DNA of 64,000 bases from Perilla frutescens (taxonomy: Eukaryota > Streptophyta > Magnoliopsida > Lamiales > Lamiaceae), in NCBI GenBank assembly GCA_026008535.1, contig BRKX01000014.1, positions 51,447,006-51,511,005 on the forward strand, written 5' to 3'. Under the pieces are notes generated by a model, which had not been told where the DNA came from, ran no database searches, and saw only the letters and a program-made list of their open reading frames with translations. Position 1 is the first letter of the stretch; each line of letters starts with the position of its first letter. Of this stretch, positions 12,001 to 22,725 are shown piece after piece. Position numbers and translations under genes: made by a program.

Positions 12001-13269
12001 CTGCAAAGAATTCATTAGAAAGATAGTGTCCATGAGAGAAAAATCGAAAGGATAAGAATCATAAGAGGATGTATTAAAGAGTGAGTGTGAAATGCAAGTC
12101 TCTAGTGGATCTTGCATTCCCGAGACTTGTTCAAATATGTGCTCCGATTCCATGCACGAGTTCACCATCTCGAGCACTTTGCACTCTTCTTCAAATTGCA
12201 TATCCTCCTCTTTATGCCTCATTGCTTCTCGAAGTGAAAACATCACCTTTTCATTATTAACTCTCAAAGTTAACTCTCTCCTTTCTACATCAATAAGAGC
12301 CTTCCTCGTATTCAAGAATGGTCTTCCAAGAATAAGGGGAACATCCTTATCTTCTTCCATGTCTAACACCACAAAGTCAACGGGAAATATGAAGTCTTTG
12401 ACTTTAACCAAGACATCTTCAACCACTCCCTTTGGATAAGTTATGGATCTATCGGCCATTTGTAAACAAATGGTGGTTGGTTTGATTTCTCCAATATTCA
12501 ACTTCAAGTAGAAAGAGAGTGGCATTAAGTTAATGCTTGCTCCCAAGTCGCACAATGCCTTCCCCATGTGGCTATCCCCAATTGTTACTTTGATAGTGAA
12601 ACTCCCGAGGTCCTTCAACTTTGTTGGAAGCTTTCTTTGGATAAGTGCACTACACTCCTCCGTGAGATTCACCATTTCATGATCTGCTAATCTACTTTTC
12701 TTTGAGATCACCTCCTTGAGGAACTTTGCATAATTCGGCATTTGTTGCAAAGCTTCCACTAATGGAAGGTTTACTTGAACTTTTCGAAAAATATCGAGGA
12801 ACCTTGAGAATTGTTCCTCGTTCTTCTTCTTTTGCAAACGTTGAGGATAAGGTACTTGAACCTTTGATTCTTCCTTATTTTTAGATGGTGCTTCCACCAT
12901 TTCTTTTGTTGAAGTCCCATTTTGCTTGGTAAGTTCATTATCCTCAACTTCCTCTTGTTGTTCATCTTGCTCATTCTTGTTAGTTTGATCACTTGAACTT
13001 GGTTCACCACTTTCTCTCTCGTTGGTAGGCATTTGTGGTCCTTCATAAGTGGTGCCACTTCTCAAAGTGATAACCTTGCATTGATCCTTCGGATTAATGG
13101 TTGTGTTGCTCGGGAATTTCCCTTGTTGATGTTGGTTCCCCACAATGGTTGCTAGTTGGCTCATTTGCTTCTCCATTTGGTTAACTTGAATGCCAATAGC
13201 CCCAACATTATTCTCCAATTTAGCCACACGAGCTTGTGACTCAACCATGTACTTGTCCGTCTTGCCCAT
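9022..13269 (-). pseudogene. pol: Athila pol: protease, reverse transcriptase, RNase H, integrase; in-frame stop in integrase
   Basis: The frame begins at ATG 13269 and is open for 1231 codons to TAA at 9574-9576, then continues in the same frame to 9022. Visible domains are: aspartic protease with DLGAS near residues 241-245; RT with FRALN-like YRALN at 601, the LPFGL-equivalent MSFGLCNAPATFQ near 667, and FIDDF at 697; RNase H starting near CDAS 845 with a TERELLA motif; the integrase HHCC zinc segment; and the integrase core with GIDFMG and ISDGG followed by HPQANGQAE. The premature TAA lies just after the catalytic glutamate region, and the C-terminal integrase tail is downstream of it. 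The pol frame is shifted by +1 relative to gag and overlaps it by 29 bases, so natural expression would need frameshifting or the shift is a mutation. Confidence 0.93.
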
Positions 13270-14494
13270 AAATGCTCAATTCTTCCAACTTAGGCTTCTT
13301 CTCTTCATCGATCACTCCATTTGTCACGGAGAAACCCGGAGGTGGTTGGATGGCGTTGTTTGGGTTACCATAGGACAAATTCGGGTGTTGTGCCTTGTAT
13401 TGGTAACCTTGATTTCCTCCGTATTGACCCCCGTATTGGGGCTTGTACCCCGGATTGAAAGGCCTTTGTTGGTTGGAAAAACCTCCTTGTTGATTCACAT
13501 AGTTGGCCTCTTCAAATTGGTTTTGAGAGGCCTCGGCTTTTGGATTTATAAATGTTTCAAATTTTGAGTTCAAGGTAGCCATTTGGGCCGCCAAAAGCCC
13601 AAGTGCATCCGAACTCGAGGTTGAAGCCACCTTTTTAAGAATTTGGACTCCTTCTCTTGTAGCCGGCCATTGAAATGAATTTGAAGCCATTTCTTCAATG
13701 ATTCTCAAGGCTTCTTCCATTCCTCTTGCCAAGAGAGAGCCACCTGCTGCTGCATCCATAAGTGTTCTCACCTCATCCTTGCATCCCGTGTAGAATATGC
13801 ACACTTGGTGATCGGTGCCATATCCATGACCGGGACATTTCCTTAGCATTTCTCGAAATCTTTCCCATGCCTCATACATGCTCTCATCGTCCCATTGCTT
13901 GAATATGGTGATTTCGCCTTTGAGTTTTAAAGTTTTTCCGGGTGGGAAGAACTTGTGCAAGAACTTCGTCACCAATTGATCCCAAGTTTGAAATGACCCT
14001 TGGGCTTGGCTCAACCACCATGACTCTGCTTTGTCCGCCAATGAGAATGAAAAGAGTCTTATTCTAATTGCATCATCCGGAACTCCGTTTGCTTTGATAG
14101 TCCCGGTGTACTCAAGGAACTTTCGGATATGCTCATTTGGATCCTCCGTCGGTGTTCCTCGAAACTTGTTTTGTTGGATCATCAATATGAGTGATGTCTT
14201 CAACTCAAAGTTGTTGGCTTGAATGGGCGGTCCATTGATCACTCCTTGATCAACGACGGGTTGGAAAAGGTTCCGGATTGGCGCTTCCACATTCCTATTT
14301 CGAGCCTCCTCTTGGACTCTCAGTTGCTCTTGCATTTCCCCTAATTGCCTTTGCATTTGGGCAATTATCGGGTCTTGAACCGGTGGAAGGTTGTCCGCCA
14401 TTCTCCTCCTTCGACGTGCATTGTTGTGGCGAACCGTTGCTTCGATCTCTGGATCAAACTCAATGGGGGGTTGTCCTTGTGATCGAGTGTGCAT
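13241..14494 (-). CDS. gag: Athila gag
   Basis: A 417-residue frame starts at ATG 14494, close to the primer binding site. The central part matches the plant Retrotrans_gag family: a WW near AESWWLSQ, then FLHKFFPPGK and YEAWERFREMLRKCPGHG. The C-terminal third is rich in Gln, Gly, Asn and Tyr. No CCHC zinc knuckle was found. The last residues (after LEELSIY) diverge because the frame leaves the one used by pol; a net 2-base loss near 13268 would explain this, which is an inference. Confidence 0.9.
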   Translation of the reverse strand: MHTRSQGQPPIEFDPEIEATVRHNNARRRRRMADNLPPVQDPIIAQMQRQLGEMQEQLRVQEEARNRNVEAPIRNLFQPVVDQGVINGPPIQANNFELKTSLILMIQQNKFRGTPTEDPNEHIRKFLEYTGTIKANGVPDDAIRIRLFSFSLADKAESWWLSQAQGSFQTWDQLVTKFLHKFFPPGKTLKLKGEITIFKQWDDESMYEAWERFREMLRKCPGHGYGTDHQVCIFYTGCKDEVRTLMDAAAGGSLLARGMEEALRIIEEMASNSFQWPATREGVQILKKVASTSSSDALGLLAAQMATLNSKFETFINPKAEASQNQFEEANYVNQQGGFSNQQRPFNPGYKPQYGGQYGGNQGYQYKAQHPNLSYGNPNNAIQPPPGFSVTNGVIDEEKKPKLEELSIYGQDGQVHG

Positions 14495-14619
14495 ACACTA
14501 CCTGTAAAAAGGTTACAAGGTGAGCCACTTCATGTGAAACAAAAATAAAGAAAAACGTTCAAATTAGTAAAGAAATTCGTTGAACAATATTGCACAAATC
14601 TTAAAACAAAATCATCTAT

Positions 14620-14637
14620 TCCCCGGCAACGGCGCCA
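14620..14637 (-). other. Athila primer binding site complementary to tRNA-Asp
   Basis: The plus strand reads TCCCCGGCAACGGCGCCA, identical to the 3' end of plant tRNA-Asp(GUC) including CCA. It lies six bases inside the 5' LTR. Athila elements are known to use tRNA-Asp. Confidence 0.92.
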
Positions 14638-14643
14638 AAAACT

Positions 14644-16161
14644 TGATGCGATATTTTATACCTCAAAAAATAAGTCGTGTCATGTGCAAGTGTACACGGA
14701 TGTAGCAAGTAATGATACGAGTCGAACCACAAGGAATAGGAGATATATTCTAAGATGCACAAATAATGCCTAATTAAATCTCAATCACTATTTAAACCAA
14801 ATAAGTCAAAGGAATTGTTGTTCACTTCATTCATCAATTCTTCATAAAGATTTAAAATTTAAAATAACTTCCAACACTTAAAGAGAGGAAATTTACAAGT
14901 TAACAAAGAAGTTTAGGGTGTTGGATCCTTGATTTAAGGGTTTACACAAACATGAAGATCATATATAAATCAAAACTTTATTTATGACAAGGGTTTGTTC
15001 AATTAGGCATTTTCTCAAACACCTAATATGCAAAAATGATGTTAAACTTGCTATCTCTAACAAGCATTTCACTCAAACATACAAAGAGTCCCCTCCATAA
15101 AGTACAAAACCTAAATGCTCATACATCTTTCAAAGTATAACCACAAGGTCTCATAGATCACCAACAAAAACCAAATGAGCAAAACTAATCACCCATTGAG
15201 CATAAAGATAAACATAAATGGAGGCCACCCATAAACATTTACAATCACAACTATGATCCACAAGATTTAATCAAAGAAATATACATTCATCCCACATTCA
15301 TAATAAACATCCTCATTTCAAAGATCCGTCACCCCAACCCAAATTAAATTAGCTATTCATAATCTTAAAAGCAAAATAAATTACTTGAACATAAATCATA
15401 AATAGAGATTAGATTAAACCAATAGAATGTACAAAGATTGCACAAGATCCTTCCACATCAATTCTTCAAACTTCAAGAACTCCTCTTTACAAGCCCAAGC
15501 CCTCTTCCTCCTCTCATTTCTATGGTTCTATCCTTGATTTTCTAGGGGAAAAGGGGTTTTGGGATTGGGAGAAATTTTTCTAGAGTTTGATCAAATCTCC
15601 TTCTCTCAAAAAATTCGTGTGTCACCTTCAAAAAGATCCCCCTCTACAAATTAGAGGGAAAGGAACAGATAAGGCACGCAAAACAGGGTATCTGGGCGCG
15701 GCACGGGCTCGGTCGCGCCCAGGTCGCGCTGTAGATCGCGCCAGAGAAGGGCGCGAGAGAGTGTTGGGCGCGGGAGCTCGGTCGCTCCAGTAATCGCGCT
15801 GTGGATCGCGCCAGAGAAGGGCTCGACGGAGTGCCTGGGCGCGGGGGCTCGGTCGCGCCCTTGATCGCGCTGTGGCTCGCGCCAGAGACGCTTGGAAAGC
15901 CTGGCTTGGCGCGATCCGATCCAGTCACGCCTCCAATCGTGCTGTGGGTCGCGCCAGAGACGCTTGGAAAGTCACACTTGGGCGCCGGCGGAGCGGTCGC
16001 GCCTGGTTCCTTGAACTCGATGATTCTTCAATAACACACCTAGAATTTGCACTTGGATTCAAATATGGGTTTGGACATCAAAAATATACAATTGGTTTAT
16101 AAAATGGTATTGAAATAGCCCCAAGTTGCAGTCAAAAGAAGCACAAAAATACCGATTATCA
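14644..16161 (-). repeat. Athila 5' LTR (1518 bp)
   Basis: It is bounded by TGATGCG and GATTATCA and flanked by GTTTG. It is nearly identical to 2827-4368. The GC-rich block lies at about 15694-16008 and lacks 24 bp of the final unit, consistent with slippage between two GTCGCGCC words. Confidence 0.95.
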
Positions 16162-16166
16162 GTTTG
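16162..16166. repeat. Target site duplication GTTTG, right copy (Athila)
   Basis: Exact partner of 2822-2826. Confidence 0.95.
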
Positions 16167-16323
16167 CAAAGAAAATATAAAAGCCTAGAGAGTGCATATG
16201 TGCATTGTAATCTAGAAAAATAGAGAGGTTACACATTAACAAATGATTAAGAAATTACGAGAGATCTCTATCAGAACCAGAACCACATGGTAAGTCTACT
16301 AAAAGAGAAATAACCAATTTAAA

Positions 16324-16355
<32 letters not shown>

Positions 16356-16379
16356 ATATATATATATATATATATATAT
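16324..16379. repeat. Compound microsatellite (CTAT)n(TA)n
   Basis: About eight CTAT units followed by about twelve TA units, read directly. Confidence 0.95.
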
Positions 16380-16754
16380 GCAATGTACTTTTTTAATAAG
16401 GAAGAGAAATAAAAGTGAAAAGACAGAAAATAATCAATCAAGATTTTTTTTAAAGGAGCTAGTGTTGTGTTATAAAATGTATTAATTAGTAATACCAAAA
16501 AAATATAAAAATAGTGTCCCTAAATTGCCTTGTGCGTCGCACTTGTCCCATGGCCAAAAGGTCACCTTTGGTCTTACGGGTCAAAATATATTAGACGGGT
16601 GAATATTTGTAACTAGACTACTACGTACTTACCACCACTTCGAGCCTAAAACTTAGTGTTGGTTCTTTTACCTCGGTTTGATGTTGAGCATATATCTTGA
16701 GCTATTGTAGAAAAAAGTAGGCTATTGATACCAATAAACAATACTAATTTGCAT

Positions 16755-17335
16755 CAGTGGGCAGTTTATGATTTTAACTTGAGCTAGCAAAGGGCATTCA
16801 ATGAGTTCAATTCATTTGCACAAATTTTTTAGGCTTAGAAGAAATGATAGGTAGGAACTTCAACTTTGGTAATTCTTGGACATGAATATTCTCTTCTTCA
16901 TTCCATAAAAGTACTTATTCGATCATTTTACAACTTTCAATCACAAACTTTTCCAGTTGTAAAAGACATGAATATTCTATTCCCATCATTGACAATAAAT
17001 ACAGGAAAGTTGATTGAAAATCGTGACGATATTCATTTGATATGGGGTATTCATCCTACTCAACAAAAATGCTTTGGCGCCTTTTGGAATTAAATTGTCT
17101 TAATTCGTTGAGATTCTTGAAAGAACTGAATGATATTAGACAATCAAATTCCTATATCTCTACTAATTGGGTGAGTTTTACAAGTCTTAGAACCTCTGAG
17201 TGAGCTAAAAGAGTATCGATAGTTGTTACATTCACCAATTTCATCTATGTTGACAACCTTTTGAAACTCAGCCAATTAACACATTTTTTGAGCTAGCTGA
17301 AAATCCAAATTTCTATAAACGTCACTTTCGAAACA
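16755..17335 (-). pseudogene. Decayed LRR exon of an NLR gene
   Basis: On the minus strand this region aligns by eye with LRR exons 3, 4 and 7 of the NLR gene at 21.6-31.9 kb. The segments appear in the same order: the GGGCA/GGGCATTCAATG part, the part coding for the VFLWNEE-type repeat, a TCCAGTTGTAAAAGACA part, and the EIWDI-type segment. Frameshifts and stops interrupt it throughout. It lies about 4.2 kb beyond the last clear exon, in the same orientation. It is either a lost terminal exon or a piece of a neighbouring paralogue. Confidence 0.75.
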
Positions 17336-17429
17336 CAAATATGCAACTTTCCAAAAAAAAATTGCTTCATCCAGAACTCAATTTTTTCTGCAAAATATTG
17401 ATTAAATTCACGTTCCTTTAATCAAACAA

Positions 17430-18961
17430 AAATATAATTTTTTTTTTAATTTTTAAATTTTAATTTATTTTTTTACATTAGCAACGAAATTAGCTACGGA
17501 ATATTCCGTAGCTAAAATTAAATTTTTTCTTTCTTTAATTTTTTTATTTTTTTATATTATTCAATTATTACTAATTACGAATTTGAAATTAATCTTTTTA
17601 ATATTTTAATTTATTTTATTCTTTCTATTTTTTATTTTTTAATATTTTATATTATTTTTAAATTTATTAACTTTTATTTTTTTTATTTTTCAATTACTAC
17701 TAATTTTGAATTTGAAATTAATATTTTTAATATTTAATCATATTTTTTGAGATTTTTTTTATTTTTTTAATATTTTATATTTTATATTTTTTTTATTTTA
17801 ATTTTAATTTTTTATATTTTTTATTTTAATATTTTAATTTAAATTACTATAATATTTTAAAATGTAATTATATTAATTCATTTGTTTAAAAATTTTTATT
17901 TTATTTTTGTATTGATTTAATATTTTTTTAATTTTCTTTAATTTTTTAATATTTTATATTGATTTAATATTTTTTTTATTTTCAATTACTAATTAATTAA
18001 GAATTGAAAATTTATTTTTTTATCATTTATTTATATTAATTTTTCTGATTTATATGATTTTTTAATTTTTTTATTTTTTGTAATATTTCATATTATTTTT
18101 TATATTTTTTAGTTTTTCGTATTTTTAAATTACTAATTAAATAATTTTTTGTTTTAATAATTTTTATCACTTTATTTTTATTTTTATAAATATTATTAAT
18201 CATAAATATATAATATTTGAGAATATTAATAAAATAGTCCAGTATTATGTAAATGATGTAATATAATTATATTTTATATGAAATATATAATATTAAAAAT
18301 TATAATAGATATTTAATATATATTTTTTTCAAATTAATTTTATTTTATAATTTTTTAATATTTTATGTCTTTTGTTATTTTTAAATTACTAACTAATGAC
18401 TTTTTTATAATTTTTTGTTTTAATAATTTTTATTACTTTATATTATAATTATTTAATTTGGAAATAAAAATTCTATGAAAATAGGTTTCGTGTGCACATA
18501 TATATAGTATTACTATAATTTAACAAAAACACCTGGTAGCTCACATGTTTACAGCTTAAAGATGTAAGGTCTTTCATATGCATAGGTCCCGGGTTCGATT
18601 CTCTTGGGGGACATATTTTGCTGCATAAATTAACTTGCACGCAGTCGGCTTAAGCCACAGCTGGTTGCCCTTGGCTCGGGTCGACTCATTTTTTTCTTTT
18701 TATTAATGACGGAAATTCCGTTGCTAGTTAGCGACGAAAAAATTCCGTCGCGAAATTATATTTTTTTATTTTCTCACGACAAATATCACACGATAAAATA
18801 TGGCGACGGAATATATTTAGCAACAAAATTTGTCCGTCGACTTCTTTTTTAGCGACTAGAATTGAGAGACAGACTTTTTTCGTCGTCCGTTAAATTAGCG
18901 ACGGAAGTCAGGTCTCGGGCGACAGAAAATTTCATCGGCAATTTGGCATTTTCTTGTAGTG
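17430..18961. mobile_element. CACTA-like transposon remnant, 3' terminus at 18961
   Basis: The right end reads CATTTTCTTGTAGTG, the complement of the canonical CACTACAAGAAAA terminus. The 250 bases before it hold many copies of GCGACGGAA/TTCCGTCGC in both orientations, as in CACTA subterminal regions. A matching AGCTACGGAATATTCCGTAGCT palindrome is near 17488-17509. No left CACTA terminus was found and the interior (17520-18480) is very AT-rich without a transposase, so the left boundary is a guess. Confidence 0.6.
18531..18690 (+). mobile_element. tRNA-derived SINE-like insertion
   Basis: A Pol III box A-like TAGCTCACATG (18537-18547) and box B-like GGTTCGATTC (18592-18601) are followed by an unrelated body and a T-rich end near 18690. 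It does not fold as a functional tRNA by inspection. It lies within the CACTA-like remnant. Confidence 0.5.
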
Positions 18962-19265
18962 AATAAAGAAAAAAAAAGTCATAATATATATTTAATTAGA
19001 CATGCCTTATCAATAGTACTATGTACATATTTTCGTAAATTCATTAAATACATCTCCAAATTTATATGTAATGACTTTTTATAGTGTATAATTAATATTG
19101 TGCATTTTACTTTATCTTACTTTATATTTTTGCTCTATTTTACTTGTTTTCATTGATTATTTTATAATTATTATATGTCTGGATTGCATATTCAATAATT
19201 TTTTTTTTTGGATTTTATAGAACTAAATAATGGACAACACGTGCAACACACGTAACCTACGCTAG
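18962..19265 (+). mobile_element. Helitron-like 3' terminus
   Basis: The end reads ACACGTGCAACACACGT (short stem), a short spacer, then CTAG followed by T. A hairpin ahead of CTRR-T is the hallmark of Helitron 3' ends. The 5' end was not found, so the left boundary is arbitrary. A closely similar end lies at 43805-43832. Confidence 0.45.
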
Positions 19266-20265
19266 TGTAATAATATGAGAAATAAATAATTAACATTAAA
19301 ATATAATTTAAATTTAAAATTAGTTGGAATCAAACCCATCACTAAGATGCATTGACTGATGATTAAATTAAGATTAGCATCATAGAACTCATATTGTTTT
19401 TAGCTATATATATGCACCTTAAATGCATTCTGAGTAGTTCGATCCTAAAACTAATTCAAATCCATAACGTTATTTTATTTTTTAGAGATGAGGTCATGCA
19501 TTTCTTAGAGATATTGTGGAAACAGAAATTTGATCAAATCCAATTAAACAACCTAGGGGCTAAGATTAAAATTAATAGTCATATTACACAAGTAATTAAA
19601 CTTAGAGATACTGTGCCACTGTGGAGTTGAAACAGAAATTTGATCAAATTAAACAGTTGAAATAAATATATATTTTTGTTGGAAATGTCAAAGAATTGAA
19701 GCGATTGAGCATGAAGGAAAGTAAAAGAATTACACGAATCAAGAATCATTTCTTAGGATCCTTTCAAAAGTTATCTTCGCACAAATTAAATCTTTAAAAA
19801 CTTGAATTTTATGCTCGAATTAATCTTGATTCAGTATAATCTTGGAAGCAAAGAAAGGTAGACCTGTCACCAAATAGAGATAGACTATTCAATGATCAAC
19901 ATCAAGATAAACATTACAACAGAAAACAAGAAGAGATGAGAGAGAGAGAGAACTGAGAGAAAACTGAGAGATATGGCGTAGGCATTTGCAGCTAGCAGAA
20001 AAACTGGGCTTCCTACAACATCTATAAGAGCTATTCATATGGGAAATGTAAACAGAACACGACAGAGAAAGAGAAATTCAGCAACATTGTCATGTCGTCA
20101 TCATATAGAATAAGTCACACTGCAAACAATATCAAACAATTGTCTCAATGAAACACGCTACATAAAGTCGACTTAGGTTTAACAAAACAAAGCATACATG
20201 AAAGCAGTAAAAAAGGAAAAAATACAGCCAACCAAATATGGAAAATAAGTGTTGTCTTTGGGCAT
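19266..20265. other. Intergenic, no gene recognised
   Basis: AT-rich sequence with a GA-rich tract near 19930-19970. No supported coding region, RNA gene or terminal repeat was found. Confidence 0.5.
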
Positions 20266-21160
20266 GTAATTAATTAAAACCCTTGAAATCCAGCCCTTCT
20301 GTTGCTTTCTTATCTGCGGCCACCTCACGCGTCTCCCACATGAGAATAACAGTAGCTAGAGAGAGATGTTGTAATGAAAATGCTAATTAAATTTGAAATC
20401 CATTTATGTTATGATTAACATCACATGTGCATGAAGAAGCAAAACAAACTTTATATGACTTATACTTCACTTACAGATCCTATATTATGTTTTTGCAATA
20501 AAACATATTTAACTAATCATAATCACTTTCAAAGAATATAATAATATGGCAGGATGAGAGTTCAATATTATGTGATTTACAATACAAAACTCATTATGGG
20601 AAATTCATAGTAATTAGTATATTTAGCTACTTTAAATTGTTGGTGTTGACAATAATATAAAATTGTTAAAAATTAAAAAAAAAAAAAAAGAAAGATAGAA
20701 ATGAAAGGGCTTACCACATCAAAATGTTGAAGAATTATGAATCCAGTTCCTCCTCTATTTCACATCGTCTTCCTCCTTGTGTGAGTTGGTCTGTTTACGA
20801 GCAAATTTAATTCTACTTGTCCAAAAACAAACAAACAAACAAAAAAGCTAGGGAACCATTGATCTAGCTCCAACCATCTATATATTGATGTTATATTCTT
20901 CATTGACCTCAAGATTTACATAAACCTCAATTTAACAGCAGTGTTTAGATTGTTTAGTAATTGTAGACACAGAAGTGATCTCAACGACTGAATCAAGATT
21001 GAACTCCGCCATTCACTCCAACAATTAGTTGTCGATCACAGAATCTAAAAGTAAGGTTGCTAACACATATGAAAGCGAAGTGAAGTTTCATCCCAAACCA
21101 CATGAGAAGATGAAGAATTAAGAAGGAAAACAATTAATTTAGAATGTTAGGTATTTTTAC

Positions 21161-21195
21161 CTCTGTTCCTCCTCCACTTCTTTTCGTTGTTTTTC
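21161..21195 (-). CDS. Possible small 3' exon of the NLR gene
   Basis: On minus, an AATCAG acceptor precedes 35 bases coding for a basic/acidic stretch (EKQRKEVEEEQ) ending CAGAG before a GTAAAA donor. It lies 390 bp beyond exon 7, whose donor is in phase 0. A similar block sits near 20735-20790, and an open frame ending in TAA at 20270-20272 (product ending EGLDFKGFN) could be the true terminus. No homology supports any of these, so the 3' end of the gene remains unsettled. Confidence 0.25.
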
Positions 21196-21584
21196 CTGAT
21201 TAAAATGGTGAAAGGGTTAGTTTGGGAGGAAAACATAATTGTGCCAACAATATATTAAAAGGTAAGGAAGATTATTGATGCTCCAATCAAATATTAATGT
21301 TATATTCTCGACTGCAATATATCTTTCCCATCATTCCTCTACTCCAAATGAGAGTCTCAAGATTTACTAAAACATGAATAATACACAAATTATTTCTAAT
21401 GTTGCTAACACATACAGACTATGTGGACCAACAAGGGGAACAAATACAGACATAATTTTGTAGCTATCAAATAATGCAATCAATGGAAGAGGAAACAAAA
21501 AAATTAAAAAAAAAAATTAAGGGTAACATTGTAGAAGAAAAGGTAGATGTGATGTAAAATGGTTGTAATTAGACAACTATTTAC

Positions 21585-22370
21585 CTTGAACATGTGTGGC
21601 TGCAATGCAATGTTTGTGCCTTTACCACTCTCAAGTTGAGAAGATCTCAAGCTATTGAAGATGAAAGTCAGCTCTTTATTCCAATGAACTAAACTTTCCA
21701 GCCGTGGGCAGTTGATTATTTTCATTTTATCCAGCTGAGGGCATTGAATGCGTTCGATTCCTTTGCATATATTTCTGAGCTTTGGAAGAAATGATAAGCT
21801 CAGGAACTTCAACTCTGGGAATTTTTCGACATGAATATTCTCTCCATTCCACAAAAATACTTGTTCCATCATTTCACAATTTTCAATCTCAAGCCTTTCC
21901 AGTTGTAAAAGACACGAACCTCTTCCCATCATTGACAATGGAAATAAATTGCGCAGCTTGTGACATCCATAAATATATATGCAGGAAAGCTTATTGAAAA
22001 TTGAGACGTCAACATTCATTTGAGATGGACTGCTTCTGATCTGCCACAAATGCTTGAGTGCGGGCAGGGATTTAAGTCTTAATTCATTGAGATTCTTCGG
22101 ACCATCAATATCCCATATCTCTTCCAACTCAGTAATGTTGACAAGACACATAACCTCTAAGAGAGGGAAAACAGTAGCAATAGTCATCATGTTCATCAAT
22201 TTCGTCCCCATCGAAAACTCTGTGAAAGTTAGGCACCGCATGTTGTTAGCTACTCCCAAATCCAAACTTCTCGAACCATCTCCTTCTGAAGTCATATAAT
22301 ATTCGACACATTCTTTAATCTTGTTTCTTCCCAAAGTAATATTTCCTTGCAACTTGAGCTCCATTTTCTT
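21585..22370 (-). CDS. NLR gene exon 7 (LRR module C')
   Basis: 262 codons between a TTCAG acceptor (exon from 22370) and a GTAAAT donor after 21585, both phase 0. It holds irregular plant LRRs with the recurring themes LRCLTF, TELEEIWDIDGP, LKHLWQ, LFSLP-like and EQVFLWNGE. It is the partner of exon 4, offset by about 3.4 kb. It differs by lacking the 28-residue internal duplication of exon 4 and by a divergent C-terminal end (QPHMFK instead of the LFCKPDK-like end). The LRRs would form part of the ligand or effector sensing surface. Confidence 0.75.
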
Positions 22371-22725
22371 CTGAACCTTTGTCAAGTAGAATATCAATCA
22401 CATTTGCATTGCTTTAATCAGATGCAAATACAGTTGTAGCAATAGAGGAATACAAAGATATAGCAGAACAGCCAACAGCAGAAATACTAATTATAAATTT
22501 CAACTGTCCTACAAAAGATAACGAAATGAAAACTTAAAATATAAAATCTAATTTTAACAAATCAAAGCATAAAGATCTAATTCTAACATAAATATACCAA
22601 AATCCAAATTTTATAATGACGTAATGAAAGTACAACAACTAAATAAAAGTAAGAAGACCCAATTCATGAAAATTTAAGGGTACAGATCCTTTTTTAAAGA
22701 GAGTAAAACTAAAATGATTACGCAC

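Larger units (their letters stand above)
2827..16161 (-). mobile_element. Full-length Athila-type Ty3 LTR retrotransposon
   Basis: The element is 13,335 bp with its coding strand on minus. In coding order it has the 5' LTR (14644-16161), a primer binding site, gag, pol (protease, RT, RNase H, integrase), a non-coding spacer with a GC-rich repeat, a third ORF, a second and a terminal polypurine tract, and the 3' LTR (2827-4368). The tRNA-Asp primer, the third ORF and the DLGAS protease place it in the Athila lineage. The LTRs differ by one 24-bp indel and about 20 substitutions counted by eye, so insertion was recent in plant-genome terms. The gag/pol frameshift and stops in integrase and the third ORF make this copy non-autonomous. 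Confidence 0.95.
2165..16570. mobile_element. hAT-like DNA transposon remnant split by the Athila insertion
   Basis: The left piece (2165-2826) begins CAGGGTTGACCCTAAG, which resembles the CAGGGNCGGCCCTGAG ends of many plant hAT elements. The right piece (16162-16570) holds GTGCGTCGCACTTGTCCC and ends GGTCACCTTTG. The two outer 11-mers are imperfect inverted repeats, 8 of 11 by eye. Both pieces also carry an AATAGTG(C/T)CCCTA motif near their ends. No transposase frame remains and no 8-bp target duplication was found (TTAATATG against GTCTTACG), so the element is old. The Athila element sits inside it. Confidence 0.5.

Noticed and set aside
17520..18480. Very AT-rich stretch as a possible replication origin or matrix attachment region
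   Set aside because: Composition alone does not support a call; it is most simply the interior of the CACTA-like remnant.
18531..18612. Possible tRNA gene
   Set aside because: Box A and box B are present but the cloverleaf cannot be formed by inspection and the ends are not complementary; a SINE-like origin fits better.
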